Source: Sipunculus nudus
Taxonomy: Eukaryota; Annelida; Sipuncula; Golfingiida; Sipunculidae
DNA length: 64,000 nt
NCBI GenBank assembly: GCA_026874595.1
Contig: CM049308.1
Span: 12,055,501-12,119,500 of the forward strand
Reading direction: 5' to 3'
The notes under the pieces were generated by a model that had not been told where the DNA came from, searched no databases, and saw only the letters and a list, made by a program, of their open reading frames with translations. This document shows, one piece after another, positions 21,519 through 35,300 of the stretch. The first letter of the stretch is position 1. Each line of letters begins with the position of its first letter. A program made the position numbers and the translations under genes.

Positions 21519-23736
21519 ACAAGGGACCCATGGGTCACGGTGCTCAGCTGAAGTTGACCTTGAAGGTAAAAATCTAATAATAACAAATTGAGATAATGTC
21601 TGAGAGGAAAAGGTAATATAGGCCATGGTTGGTTGAATATGCTAAGTTTGGATCGGTGAGAAAGGAATTTTTTTTCTCAATTTTATAAAATCTATACATA
21701 TGCAAGAATAACTCAATGTCCCAAGTCAATAGGTGCAACGATTTGATGATGGGGGGGGGGGGGATGATTTACAACACCTCTGCATATACATACAGGATGT
21801 GAAATGTATTTCAATAGTGCTTACAGGTAAATAAAGTTGATTTCCAATCGCTGAATATTTTAAAATGGACAGACTGACAAGAAGACAAAGCTTATAACTT
21901 TATCTCCCATAAAGGGGGGGGGGGGGGTGATTTACAACACCTCTGCATATACATACAGGATGTGAAATGTATTTCAATAGTGCTTACAGGAAAATAAAGT
22001 TGATTTCCAATCGCTGAATATTTTAAAATGGGCAGACTGACAAGAAGACAAAGCTTATCACTTTATTTCCCATAAAGGGGGGGGGATGATTTACAACACC
22101 TCTGCATATACATACAGGATGTGAAATGTATTTCAATAGTGCTTACAGGAAAATAAAGTTGATTTCCAATCGCTGAATATTTTAAAATGGGCAGACTGAC
22201 AAGAAGACGAAGCTTATCACTTTATCTCCCATTCTGCTGGGCAGGAAATTATTGAACAAATGCTTGTATTAGATCCTCAGTTTTTATAATATTGTTGTTT
22301 TTAAGTTTATAAGTTGTATACCTTTGCAATGTTACGCATCTGAATATATAAGTTACTGTCAAATTTCAGACTTTAATAGCTTAAATCCATATACAAGCAA
22401 TATATGAAAGTTACTTCAACAATGCTTATAGGAAAAAAGTTCATGATTAATATATATTAAAATGATGAACAGAGAGATGAAGACCAGACAGGTCTGAACA
22501 CTTTATATGCCATTCTCCTGAGGTAAGAATATATGTATCAATTAGATCTTACTTTTTTTCTTATACCTTTTTTTATTTAATAATTTTTATACATTTGCGA
22601 TAAAACTAATGTCCCAAGAGCACACGTGTAAGGGCGGGGGTGTGGGAATAACACCACCTCTGCATATACATACAGGACAAACAAAGCGGATCACTTACTT
22701 CCAATTCTGTTGAGACAGGAAAAAAATGAACAAATGTTTGCATTAGAACCTCATTTTTTATTACATCAATCTTTTTTCAAGTTTACATATTTTTAAACAT
22801 TTTTAATATAACATATAGATCTGAATATATGTTGATTCACCATTCTAAAATGCGTAATCATATATCCCCAATTTTGTCAAATAACACCACATTACACATG
22901 TGGTATCTATTTTTTACCGCAAAAATTATATATTTTAAATTTGCAAAACAATAAATATTTGAAATGAAACTTGATCCAAAATTCACAATTCTAAATTGCG
23001 CTTTTATTATCCATAATTTGGCTCATATATTATCAATTTATGCATACTGATAGGATAAATTAAATTTTAATTTATAAAAATTATTTATAAGAAAATTGAT
23101 TTCTTTAAAAATGTTACATTACCACAACATTGCATCTTCTCTATTATTCCATGATTTACTATTTCAAAAAAAAGTTTTGTATATTGGAGTGGAAACAGCA
23201 TAACAATAAGGAATTATAGTTCAGATAATAACAATTACTGCATAACATTTGGGGGGGGGGGGGGAGGATAGGGGGTGATATGAAAATTACACCTGTGACA
23301 GCAGGGGATCTCCCCCCAGTGACCCATTACAAATAAGGTACCGTGCATGGCATAGATGGCCTCCAGTGACAAGAAGGGGCTGCCTGCATCTTGGCAATGC
23401 AAGTGAATACAATATAGAGCCTCCAAAAAAATCAATACGTAGCCTAATTTTTTAGCTTTTATTTTCAAATTTCAGATTTAAACTAATTAAATACCTAATT
23501 GTACAATGTGTAACGATAGGTTTTTATGGAAAATTGAGATTTTTCCTTAATTTTTTGAAGGAACGAAATCACAGTGATACAGTTTTGGAATGGGTAGGAG
23601 AACTAAATGACATCTAACTGTATGTTGAATTTTGGATTCGCAGGTCCAACGGTTTCAAAACGTGCCCAGTAAACGGACGGATGACGGAAAAAAGACCAAC
23701 GCCAAAGCTCAGATGACTTATAGTCAGCTGAGCTAA
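21519..23736 (+). mobile_element. Helitron-like element H2 with tandem core
   Basis: The head has GACCCATGGGTC (21525-21536) and then GCTCAGCTGA. The core has three near-identical ~160-bp monomers joined by poly-G. The tail is a hairpin (23707-23733: GCTCAG-a-TGACT, loop TAT, AGTCA-g-CTGAGC) followed by TAA. The last ~180 bp match H1 and H5. There is no coding capacity. Compare pearl/HINE-type elements of molluscs, an analogy and not a proven identity. Confidence 0.65.
21750..22231 (+). repeat. ~160-bp satellite monomers ×3 with poly-G linkers
   Basis: Copies at about 21764-21913, 21928-22076 and 22086-22231 begin 'gatttacaacacctctgcat' and end 'cactttatctcccat'. They are nearly identical. 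Each is preceded by a G run of different length (21750-21763, 21914-21927, 22077-22085). Degraded further copies occur near 22380-22510 and 22650. Confidence 0.92.
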
Positions 23737-24169
23737 AAAGGACTTCCAAGACAGTTTTCAATCGTTCCCATCAAACAGAACCTTCTTACATAAGTCTAAC
23801 CTTTGAGTAAATCGAATTAACTAGTGCATTTACTGACTGTTACGAACTCTGCAAGAACAGAGATTGGGTAATTAAATTAAGTGTATCTTTTTGCCTGCAA
23901 ACAATATTTCTTGCAATGAATTTATCTTTTTAGGCAAGACGTCTTTTTATACTTTTTTATATACTTTTTTCATGAGTTTATACATTTTATTACTTTTTTT
24001 CTAAAACCGTCATCTTCAGGTGGTGTATAGGTTGTCTATCTGAATCAATTACGTGCAGTATAAACATGCTCTGCCAGTTAATATTTCATAATAGTGGCAT
24101 TTTATTTTTTGCTGCGATCTTAATTAAATTGCCAGTGGTTCACAAAATTACACGATAAATGGAATACTG

Positions 24170-24171
<2 letters not shown>

Positions 24172-24222
<51 letters not shown>
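24172..24222. repeat. (AT)n microsatellite grading into (AC)n
   Basis: About 25 AT units followed by an AC-rich stretch to about 24242. Confidence 0.95.
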
Positions 24223-24234
<12 letters not shown>

Positions 24235-24251
24235 CACACATATACCACTGG

Positions 24252-24440
24252 CCCCCGTCGTTAGGTCTGACAGCCATGGCATAGCTACCGAGGACGCGCT
24301 TTCTGATTAGCTGATATGTTTATTACTGGAGTCTTCAAATGGTGACACCGCTGACGTAACAACGGTTCAGCCAGTCACGCATGTACTTTAAATTTAGTCC
24401 GAAACCGATGTACCATGGCTGTCGGGCCTAACAGCGGGAG
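24252..24440. mobile_element. 189-bp MITE with ~28-bp terminal inverted repeats
   Basis: The left end includes GTTAGGTCTGACAGCCATGG. The right end, inverted, includes GTTAGGCCCGACAGCCATGG. Similarity extends outward to CCCCCG/CTCCCG. No target duplication is apparent. No ORF. Confidence 0.75.
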
Positions 24441-25598
24441 CTTCTTGCCTGCCTATCTCAAGTATTAAGTAAATAATAAAGAGATAGACCATATAGTGTG
24501 AAAAACGCTAGGAAAATGTCAGATAAGTAATAAGTATATGGAAACGATCCAGAAAAAAAACAAATTTAGCCGAAATCGACACTAATTTCTGTGTTTTAAT
24601 GTGTTCATACCTATCGCTTGCTGTAAATTTGTACAAAAAATTGCGCTATTTGGCATTGATTTCAACTTATTTTCATACTTTTTCAGACAGTTTTATACTT
24701 TTTTCTTTCAAGATTTTATACTTTTACCCCTTGAAATCCAGAGTGGTTGCACTGCAACTTGTACTGATAGCTGCATAAATTCCTGGTGATTGTCTATTAA
24801 TTGTTAATGTACATCTTGATGCATGTGTATGCTAACACATTATTCAGTTAAAGTTTGTGATCAGCGAAAGAAAGTAGAACAGATTGTTAGAATATGACTT
24901 CAACCAAAGCTATTATCAGACAGTGGATGAATTTTTTATTGTTTGTTTGATGGTATGATATAACAAAGTTTCATGACAATCCGTATATCGATGCATTTTT
25001 TGCTTACAAATATTTGAGTCGTGTCTTCATTTTGACTTACTTCAGAAGACGCAGGGCCTGAAAGCGTGAACTTCTCAGGTATAACGGATATTAACTGAGC
25101 CCTGCATGTCAATGAACAGACGGACGGACGGTCTTACTGACCACGGTTAAAGAGCCATTCCAACAGTTTCCCTCTCAGACCTCGTCTCGGATATGACTTT
25201 TCCTCTGGTTGACCTGATTTGTTCAAACGTTAGCAGATTACTGAGGTACATATCGCGACTGTAACACATGATTTCCATTTTCTGGTCCAGTTTAAGACAT
25301 GGAATTGCTAAGCGATATTGTACTTAACAGCGTTTTTATTCTCATAGTTATAATTCAACTAATGTAAAATACAGGAAATTATAGACCATGCACACCAACA
25401 CTTGTACAGGATAAATTTCTCCCGGGTCGGCACATGCAACAAAATTTAAGTTAACACATGAAGTTTTACTCAAAATGTTGATTTTAATTCCTTTTGGTAA
25501 AACTTTACTGAATTACGTGAATGTCTAAATGAAAAAATGTATTGTATTTGATCCACAACAAAATACATGACATTATACTTATGCGTGTCAGTTTAAAA

Positions 25599-26090
25599 AC
25601 GAGGGACCCATGGGTCACGGCGCTCAGCTGAATTTTTTTTTTTAATTTTAGCAGATGCAAAATATACTTATTTATATTTTTTTATTAATATAAATTAGCC
25701 CTGCCATCTGGTGATAAGCAAATACTAAATATATGTTTGCCGTACTAATACTGTGCATTTTTTTCCTAATCAAAGATGCAAGAGTCTCTCATGATCAAAT
25801 ATTTGCAGAAGTATCAGTATTTCAGATATGTGACAGAAATATGTGCGTAAAAAATCATTCCACTGGGAATGTATGAAGTGTCAGAAACCCTGTCAATTAT
25901 AGAACATTGAAGAAAGTGGACATTAGCTTAAGTATAATAATACATATCCATCCATATATAAATAATATACGCATGTTTTTTTAAGTCAAATTTTACCAGT
26001 TTTCGTTCTGATTTGGCCTTCGAAATTCGGCACACGTATCAGTTGTGCGCTCTTCTATGACAAGTTTGATTCGTTTTTGCGGGAATCTGA
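25599..26090 (+). mobile_element. Helitron-like element H3, head only
   Basis: The head GACCCATGGGTC (25605-25616) is followed by ACGGCGCTCAGCTGA, as in H1 and H2. No hairpin tail was found before the next element, so it is truncated or diverged. The right edge is arbitrary. Confidence 0.45.
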
Positions 26091-26278
26091 CAGGGGCGGA
26101 TCCAGGATTTAGGAAAAGGAGGGGTCCAACCCAGCAAAACTGGAGACAAAGCTTAGAAAAGGTCCCTAGGTCCGGAAAAGATGGGTCAAGGCCGCAAAAT
26201 TTGGTCTGAGATCCTTAAAAAAGGTTGCGAAAGGGGTGGGACCGGACCCCGGGGACCCCTCCCCTGGATCCGCTACTG
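26091..26278. mobile_element. Second hAT-like MITE family
   Basis: The ends are CAGGGGCGGATCCAGG and, inverted, CAGTAGCGGATCCAGG, a CAG-start terminal repeat typical of hAT elements. The expected 8-bp duplication is not recognisable (gaatctga versus ccggggtt). No ORF. Confidence 0.7.
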
Positions 26279-27537
26279 CCGGGGTTATGCCCTATTACGC
26301 TGCATGATTAATAATTTTAATATTCCCTCTTCAATAGGTGCCCCTATTTCTTTTGTGCTTTAGGTCCTCCACGCGTGTCACGTTTTTTTTTTACCGGAGA
26401 CGCCAACAGAACATGTTGTTCAGTTCCCGGTCACAGGTCCACTCTAATCCCCCATTGATCCCAATACTTCCTCTAACGGGAAGAAAAGCTTTTAATTCAA
26501 AACAAAGATCACATGACTCCACTTTCAATGCGATCGCGTTTCAATTGGGTTTACATACGACCATTACACGGCCACCGTTTGTCTTTTTATGGGTTTACAG
26601 GTATGTTGATTTCTATATATTCATAAATATCTTTTCATTATAACCATGATTTCAGTAAACTTTTCTTTTCTATATACAGTCATATAATTTCTTCAAATTA
26701 TTTTCACAGTATAAAATTCGTATATCCTATAAATGCCTCACATCTGCTTCTCTGTTTGATTTCTTGAATAGCATAATTTGCCATTCTTTGCTGACTTTTT
26801 TTAGGGGAGTGGGCTTACTAGAGAATCCTAGCGCAAGTGATCTTTATATTATGCACAACAGTCCCTGCGAAAAGCACAGGATAAAAATATGCGACATTCA
26901 TTCCCTACTAGCTCATTAGAAAAACTATTGACCACATACAACCGTGGAATATCCATGGATGCATCGAGTTTAATTATCAAATAAAATGCTGTAAAATAAG
27001 TTTTCCATTTTCAAATGAGCATAAACTAAATATGATATGTGCACTGTGTAATACATTAAAATGTGGCCTAAAACCATTTAATAATGTACTAAGGAAAAAA
27101 CATGATAGGTTATATCAAAAGATACATTAAGCCAAAATAAATGTGTAAAATTAATTATTACTAATTAATAATTCTAAAAGCAGGTTAAACATATTTCCAA
27201 ATGCAAATTCAAAACATTTTAATCATGACTAAAAGTACCTCCTACCATGGCTTTATACTATATCATTTATAAGATTGAAAATGTTACATATTTATACTTA
27301 AAATATACATAAAATATAGATTACAGAACACTAGCATTTATTCTCTACATACAGAACACAGGATTGATGATGACTAGAAGTTTCTTAATGCCATTATTAA
27401 ACTTAAAAATGTGTCAACTAACACTTGTCAGAATCTGTGATTTTTTATCACATATTTTTTCTTAATTTTACTAAAATTATTAATTTGCAATATTGAATTG
27501 AAGACCTACAATTTATTTTGTAATAAAACAAGTGACT
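26279..27537. other. Intergenic, no gene seen
   Basis: 26370-26600 is richer in CpG (cgcgtg, gcgatcgcg) and ends at a donor-like 'ACAG|GTATGT' at about 26600. A 101-residue frame here has no recognisable content. The rest is AT-rich. Confidence 0.3.
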
Positions 27538-29530
27538 CATGCAGGGGTCATGGCTGTCAGCTGACAAGGAAGACATTCACAAAAGGAATTTTATCATCTG
27601 AATGCCAAATTTTGTAGATGGTATTCCTATTTAACTGAAGCATAGCTCGGAGGATATGGGTAACAGAGACCTAATTTAAGGTTTCCAAAGAGATTTTCCA
27701 TGGACGGGACAGGATGTCAAATTAGAAGATTCTAGGTGCATTCTAGGAACATCTTTGAAGGTCTCAAAATTGAGGGAACAAAATGCATAAAAGTTCGGGA
27801 AAATACAGCTGGCGCCTCCAATCTGTAGGAACTGATGAAACACTACATGATCAATATGCATGCAAAGAATCATGATGATCAATGAGGTATTTATTCAGAT
27901 ACTGGAGATTTTGTATCAAATTTTTAATTATTCTGGGCGAGGGGTATTTATGAGCCCCATAACTCGGGAATATCAGTATCAGGCCAAATTTTATGTGTTC
28001 TAGGAGATTTAACATTGACCTCCCAGGATGTCAAGTAAGAAGATTCTAGGTCCAACGGTGACGATTGGTGCCCTTATAACAGACGATCGCATCTTTGAAG
28101 GTCTCAAAATAAAGAAATAATTCGAAAAAATACAGGTGGCGCCACCAGTCTCCAGGAACCGTTGAAACACTCCATGATGAATATGCATGCAAAGAATCAT
28201 GGTGATCAATGCATTAGATGTTCAAATTCTGGAGCTTTTGTATTATTTTTTTATTATTCTGGGGGGGGGGGGGGGGGGTACTTATGAGCCTCATAGCTCG
28301 GAGGATATGGGTAACAGAGACCTTATTTCAGGTTTCCATGGAAATGTTTTATGGACCTCCCTGGATGTCAAGTTAGCAGAATCAAGGTCCAGCAGTTACG
28401 ATTTGTGCCTGGTTAACGGACAGACAGACGCCTGACAAACAGTGATCGCTATAGCTTGGATGATAAAATTGGCTTTTGGCTTATAAATGCTCACATTCTT
28501 TTATAAAATGTGGGTCCCTTGACCATGACCTATGTCCCCAAAATCAAAAAGGTTTTTGTTTAGTGGTGTGCCATACATAAGCCCACTTTAAAATCCATGT
28601 AAATCCAAACAGGAGTTATCATCCAGAAATGAATTGGTAGATAGATGGCTCCTGTGACCTTAACCCCAATATCGATAGGCAGCTTCCCCTATTGGCAGGT
28701 GAGATATATGTTTAAGATGGAAGGCCCGGTGTGGGATGAAAAATTGGCTTCAAATGCATCCTCATTCATTTTAAGGATGTGGTTCCTTTAACCTCATGAC
28801 CCAAAAATTAAAGGGTTTTGCTTTAGTGGTGGGCCATATATGTCCAGTTTGAAATACATATTTCATTCCAAAAAGGAGTTATCACCCGGGAATGAATTGG
28901 TGGACATATGGCTACTGTGACCTTGACGTTTAACCTTGTAACTCAAAATCGAAAGGCATTTCCCTTATTGGCAGGTGAGCTATATTTGCAAGACGAAAGG
29001 TGTTTGATGAAAAGTTTGGCTTTTAATGTATCCACATTCTTTTAAAAGATGTGGTTCAAGTGACCTTGACCTTTGACCTCGATCATGACCCCAAATTCAA
29101 TAGGGTTCTTGCATAAGTGGTGGGCCATATATATATGTCCAATTTGAAATCCATGTGTCAATCCAAACAGGAGTTATCATCCGGGAATGAATGTTCAGAC
29201 AGATCGCTCCTGTGACCTTGGACCACAAGATTGGTAGGGATCTTCCCCTATTGGCATGTGGGCTGTATGAACATGATGGAAGGCTCGGATGAAAAGTCTG
29301 GCTTAAAATGCATCCACAACCTTTATAAAGATGAGGGTCCTGTGCCCTTGACCTTAAGACCCCAAAATCAATAGGCTTCTTGCTTTAGGGATGGGCCATA
29401 TATGTCAAATTTTGAAATCAATGTCAATCCAAACTGGTGTTATCATCCATGTACGAATTTGTGGACGGACAGACGGATGGACAGACAGAGTGATAACTAT
29501 AGGGCATCCGCTAATTCCAGCGGATCCCTA
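27538..29530 (+). mobile_element. Helitron-like composite element H4
   Basis: The head is a diverged version of H6 (ACAAGTGACTCATG… GTCAGCTGAC). Next come two ~335-bp monomers (to about 28440) of the same type as in H6. Then there is a switch, at the position where the H6 tail hairpin would begin, to about four ~275-bp monomers (28460-29470; marker 'gtgggccatatat'). The tail is a different hairpin (ATCCGCT 29506-29512 / AGCGGAT 29519-29525) followed by CCCTAAAAA. No ORF. Poly-G at 28261-28278. Confidence 0.6.
28460..29470 (+). repeat. ~275-bp tandem monomers, about 4 copies
   Basis: Markers 'tgggccatatat' near 28568, 28829, 29121 and 29392, and 'caggagttatcatcc' in each unit, give a period of about 262-291 bp. 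The copies are diverged. Confidence 0.8.
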
Positions 29531-29589
29531 AAAATATGAAATTATAAGATTCATCCTGTTTATTAAACCTGTCAATTGGAAGGGGCGGG

Positions 29590-30285
29590 GTGAGAGAGAG
29601 AGAAAAAAAATAGAGAGAGAGGTAATGATTTTACATTTATATGCTAAAAATTAAATGAAATTGCAAAAAACTGATCTAATTTCTGGCATACAACTGTATT
29701 TCCCCTTAACTACAGTTCTGTTTGAAAAAGGCTCTCCAGTTTCAACAGTTATCATGTTATCAAAGTTTTGCTTTAACATTAATGCTTATAACTATATAAT
29801 ATAACTAATAACTAATAACTATAGTTAAAAAATAAGTGGTAAAAAGTTAAAACTTAATTAAATATGGTAACATGCTTGAAATAGGCTCTCTAGCATGAAC
29901 AATTATCATGTTAAGTGAGTAAATTTCTTTCCTGATTTTTGACGAAGTGCATCATATTCGGGCCCATAAAACTACTGCAAATAACGCAATATTAACCTAA
30001 TTTCTGGCATGTATACAGGAAATGCATGCAGGAATGGTTATACCAAGTTTGAACAAAACAACACCATTGGTTTTCATAGTGAGCAGTTTTTAAGTGTAAC
30101 AAAAAGTTTTTAATGGGAAATGGGAAGTTTTTCCATAATATCTCACAGGAACAAATTCGTAGTGATCCAGTTTTCAGTTAGATAGATCTTTGGAACATTT
30201 AACAGCTTAACGCTTTCAAAACGTTACCTGATAACGGAGGTCTGGCCAGACGGTCAAAGGACCGTGACTATAGCTCAGATGACTT
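29590..30285 (+). mobile_element. Helitron-like element H5, truncated copy
   Basis: Matches the H1 interior from 'ggtaatgattttacatttat' through 'gatctaatttctgg', 'gttttcatagtg' and 'ggacaaaggacc'. It breaks off halfway through the tail hairpin (GCTCAGATGACTTA at 30273-30286). The family head is missing. Confidence 0.6.
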
Positions 30286-31349
30286 AAAATATCGGAAGAA
30301 ACACAAGAATTCAAACTGCAAGGCAGTCTGTGCATTAAATATTGAGAATTTTGAGCTTTTATGGGAATCTCAGCCTTGCTTCGGCCTTCAGCTTAAAGGC
30401 AGACTTATTGCCACGGGGGTTAATCGTAAGGAATGTCCATGTGTAGAAAGTGTCACATGGCATGAAATTATCTGACACTTAATAAATACGATCTAGTTTG
30501 GCAAATATAGATACAGTTATAGATATTATATAAGATGTTGTAAAATGCCGATTCCATTTTTACCCATAATCTAATATGAAGCAAACCTGCAAACTGTTTT
30601 ATCACTGATACTGTACACACGTACAAATTAACAGAATTTCCGAAGCACACATGACAACCTACTACTGATTTCAATAACTCGCACACAAAAAAAAACTGAT
30701 GATCAAGTTGATACATTTAATGTCTTTTTTCTCTAAAACAATAACAGTATCATTTTTACAGCTCCAATTTGACATGAATTATCAACAGACGTGCACCAAA
30801 AAAAATTCAATCATTAAACATTGCAACGCTCCAGAAAGTTTGTTACTTAAAGACAACAGCCTTCAATTAATTTGTTGTCTGCATGTCAACCTAGTAAAAC
30901 TTCAAGCTAATGGCATTTTTATAAATTAGAAGCTCTTTTCACAAAAGAGTCCACCTCCACTCAACTAAACATCTCCTAAGCATTTTTTGCCCAACCTTGT
31001 GATTATAGATTGACAGGACTTGTATCAACATGAACCACAATGGGTGTCTAAATTTAAACATAATTAACAAGACAAAGAGGTTTTTAGAAGCGTGGTGCCT
31101 TTGTAAATGAAACTATATGCTTCCAAACTTGTCCATATACATGTCACAGTTACTATAACATAAAAAGATTACATTTCAAAATTTAAAACCTTTAAAGAAT
31201 TGAATGCTAATATTTAATGATGCCAGTGCTGATATGATTTCTATAATATTTTTTATTAAGTTTACTTAATGCACAGTCACCATTTGGAAAGTAGACGTTT
31301 AGCCTTAATCTGAACATTTATAGGGTTATGAAAATTGCCAATGCTGATG

Positions 31350-31424
<75 letters not shown>

Positions 31425-32325
31425 GCATATATATATAAATGCATACTAAGGAGGTGACACTTGGCCTCAAGTAAGGAAATTAACTACAAAAACGAATGTC
31501 AAACTAGCTCATATTTAAAGTCTTTCAGTGCACCCTGCCTTGGCCAGGATACACAACTACCTTAGCAGTTCCTGCCTCAAACTGGCCATTGTTGGGCACC
31601 TGGCTTCAAGAAAGCAATGAAACTCTTGAGAGTTCAACAGAGATTAAACTGGCTAATATCAAAGAGCCACAGGCCCTAGCAATGGCTCTGTTTTAAACTG
31701 TCTGAGGAACTGATGAGTGATCAGCCACTCCTGGTTGGCTTTTCTAAAGTAAATCTTACAGCAGAACTGTAGTGTATATCTGGCCCTTTGAGTTCAACTT
31801 ATATTTCATATAAATATATTACATTAGCTGTGGTTTGCAATCAACCGGAGAATACAGACCCCCTCCTGGTTTCTTCAAGACTGTCACATCTTTGTTCATT
31901 ATCACGGGTGACAGTTTTTCCTTAAGTCATCACATGAATTTAATAACAGATTGAACACCATGAATACCATCATATGAAATAGTAATATGTACAATTATTT
32001 ATACACATGGTGTAATATATACAAATATTTATACACAAGGTGTTATCAGGTTTTAATCATGAAACAACCTATACCAGGTATAACTGCTTTTAAAACAGAT
32101 TTTAAAACAAATAGAGAGAACTTAATACATCAGGTTTAGGGTCCTGTCATATAAAGTTTCAAATTATTAAATTAATTAAAATGGTAAAATAAATATCACA
32201 GTGGAAATGTTTGATTATCACAATAAAAGTGCTACATTCTCATTAAGGTGACCAGTGTTGCCCTCTGTGTCACACCACAGTCACTATTGTTCCAGTCACA
32301 TTTTACTTGGTACTAGGTTCTTCTC
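30286..32325. other. Intergenic or LRRC9 3' UTR region
   Basis: Contains the AT array at 31353-31421 and a more complex, less AT-rich segment at 31480-31800 that could be 3' UTR of LRRC9 if the last exon at 32326-32353 is used. No coding frame. Confidence 0.35.
31353..31421. repeat. (AT)n microsatellite
   Basis: About 34 AT units, flanked by 'aaatgcatat' words. Confidence 0.95.
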
Positions 32326-32353
32326 TTATCTCTTAGAATTTCCCTTTGGTAAC
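32326..32353 (-). CDS. LRRC9: LRRC9 possible final mini-exon
   Basis: A strong polypyrimidine tract and acceptor (…GTCTGTCTGTTTTGCAG) is followed in phase (from the 35396 donor) by L-P-K-G-N-S-K-R and TAA 32326-32328. This gives a short basic end in place of the last ~17 residues of exon B. Confidence 0.35.
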
Positions 32354-35300
32354 CTGCAAAACAGACAGACAGCAAGACTATTAAGATATTAAAGACATGT
32401 ATGCAGAAACATATACTTATATTCACAGTATAAGTATAATAAATAAGGCCTAATAATAATGATGAAATAAATCGATGACCAACAACCAGGTAAATAAATT
32501 AAAAATGTCTTCCCTTTATCTTTCATTGCATAAATTAAAAGGTTATTTGGTTGATGGAATAAATAAATAATAACAGAAACATAAGTTATCAGGATAGAAG
32601 ATATCAACTGGTGATAATAATAAATAAATTTCTGGTATATAACATTTTGCATTTATCTACTTAAGGATAAAATATTGTGTAATTTTACCCAAAGATTATA
32701 TTTTGATAATAAATTTACAAAGGATGAATTACATTAAAGTGTAGCAGAGTAACACAAAGTCAAAACAGATTCATCACATAACAAAATTGAGAGCAACCAA
32801 TGAAAGTAAAAATGAAACATTTTTATAGGAAATTACCATACTTGCTTTTATGAATAGTGCTTTACTTACATGTCATATTAACACTAACAAATGTTTGTTA
32901 CTTTTCTCAGAAACACATCAAATCTATGAAGGTTGGTATAACTACATTCTATTTCTTGTGTAACTGTTACAATAAAGTAACAATTTACATCAATAAATCC
33001 TACAGACAGCACTACACAATATGAGAAAAGTCACCCAGAAATCAGAAAAACAAGGTCAAGTATACTGCACCACAAGAACAACTTTGGTTGAATAGTGGGC
33101 CATACGGGAAGCTAGCTCACCATGCTTATCTTTATTTATCTAAATGAACTTAAAGGGTAAGTAAACCACCCTACAGTGTATGCATTTCAGTACTAGTGTA
33201 ATTGTGAATAGGTAAACTAGTCTTGTGTCTGTATTAAATACAATACAAACAAACTAATAAACAGAGATGTTATCCTGGTGAGTGTATTCAAATGTTTTGA
33301 TATAAAATTGATTATAAATACAGAATTAGCCTGGTTGATGTTTATATATTTGAAATAAAATGGATTTTCTTATGATGAATGCTAGTCTAGAATCCATACT
33401 GAATTCCTAACTGATAAGTCTTTATTTCTGTTCTTGTAGTTAATATGTTAGTAAATAAATGCACAACACAACACACATGAAGGCAGGTTCTCAAAAACCA
33501 CTGTAAAAACCACAATGAGTGGGAAATAAAACAAATGCCAGTGAGAAAGTGAAATAACAAGCCACCAATGTAGCACCAGCACCTCTCAAAATAATTTTCA
33601 CCTCTAGAACCTGAACTGCTCTAATTAATTATCAATATTAATCCCCAAAGTGTCATAAAAAATATTAAATGCAAGTCCAAACAGAACATCAAATATTCTG
33701 GAACAGCCCTGGAATTAATTTTTGGGAGAAATACTGTTATTCAGTGGAATTAAATATGGAAATAAATATTCTACTTAGACTAAAAAAATTTGTTGGAAAT
33801 GCTAACAAATGTTCTTAGCCCAATACCATCTTCCCCCCCCCCCCCCCAAACACACACAAAATAACAAACATGGCAGATTTTACAACTAGGATATTATTTT
33901 TCATCTGAACGCTGTTAGTTTAAATTTAAAAACCAAAATTATATGATTTTTTGAATAAAACTTCCATTTGGATTAGATATAAATCACACATGTGCATTGT
34001 GGCTATTGTAATTTTTTTTTTGTCAAACTGGACCAGCAGCTGACTCTGAGATAAGAACATTAACACCTTACAGTTAATTATCTGTATTCAATTGATCCCG
34101 ATGACAAAATGAGTGTTTTATACTACACCATGTACCATGGGCATGTACATACAGGAATATAGGATTATGATGAGTCCTTAATTTCTATATTACACACTCA
34201 CATTCATCTGATTTAATGGACTACAAGATCTATGACCATTTATCTGCAGGATCATCTATCTCATACCCCATCATCTAGTCAGTCTTGATTTACGGTTAAT
34301 ATTCTACATTTTTCAAATGATAATTTTATCACTGGTTATCAACCTTAGGTACCATCAATCACAACACCACCCATCATGAGAAACTGAGACTACTGTTATG
34401 AGGTAATTACAGAAAATGAACTGTATAATTGAAAAATTAATCAGAAGAATTGTCTCTGATTAGATTGAATAAAAATATGATTCCCCAAATCACCCAGAAT
34501 TTGACAGATATGGACAACACTCAGCAGAATTCCAGCCACATTTGGCTCATACATACAAATTTATTATTTTTGTTCGCCTGTAAGAAAGACAGGAAAACAA
34601 ACTTTAATATACACTGTGTCTTTGTGACACACAGGCATTTAAGATCAACCAACAAGGGTCAACATATACACACACTTATTTCCCTTGTTTCAGACAAATT
34701 AACATAATTTTAATCAAGAGAGAACTTATTACGGTAACCCAAATATCTAAAAGAAAATCCAGTCTGCTGGTTATTTATAATTATAAACAAATACAAACCT
34801 TGATGCAAACATGTTTATAAAATTTTATAGACTTAAAGAGCATTTAACAAAAAAATAATACTGCTTATGAACAAAATATATTATTCTTAAAGAGTAATAC
34901 AAATTCACTTTATCATTACTTCTCTTAAGTTGACATAAATATCAATACGGGTATGCATGGATTGGACTTTAGTAGTGCTGAAAACACACAGCATGCTTTT
35001 AGTCGATATGTACTGTTTAATCAGACAATAGAAAATGATGTTAATTTCCATGCAACCTTTAAGGGCAACAGAATCAACCTGAAGCAATTTCACTATAATA
35101 AACTGCAACCTTATTAATAAAATAACAAAATTTGTTATGTATTAGACTATTCAGATATTAATAAAAATTCAGATGCATGAATATTCATAAATTAGAATGC
35201 TAGAATACCTGTATCTAAATATTCATATATCTAAGTACTCAGATATAAGAAAATTTTTAATATTTAGGTTTTAGAATATTCACATATTGTAATATTTAGG

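Larger units (their letters stand above)
23737..25598. other. Intergenic, repeats only
   Basis: Contains the (AT)n array at 24172-24222 and the MITE at 24252-24440. No coding exon with convincing splice sites was seen. Confidence 0.45.

Noticed and set aside
26338-26643. 101-codon plus-strand ORF in a CpG-richer patch
   Set aside because: No recognisable domain. The patch may be a promoter or untranslated exon, but nothing supports translation.
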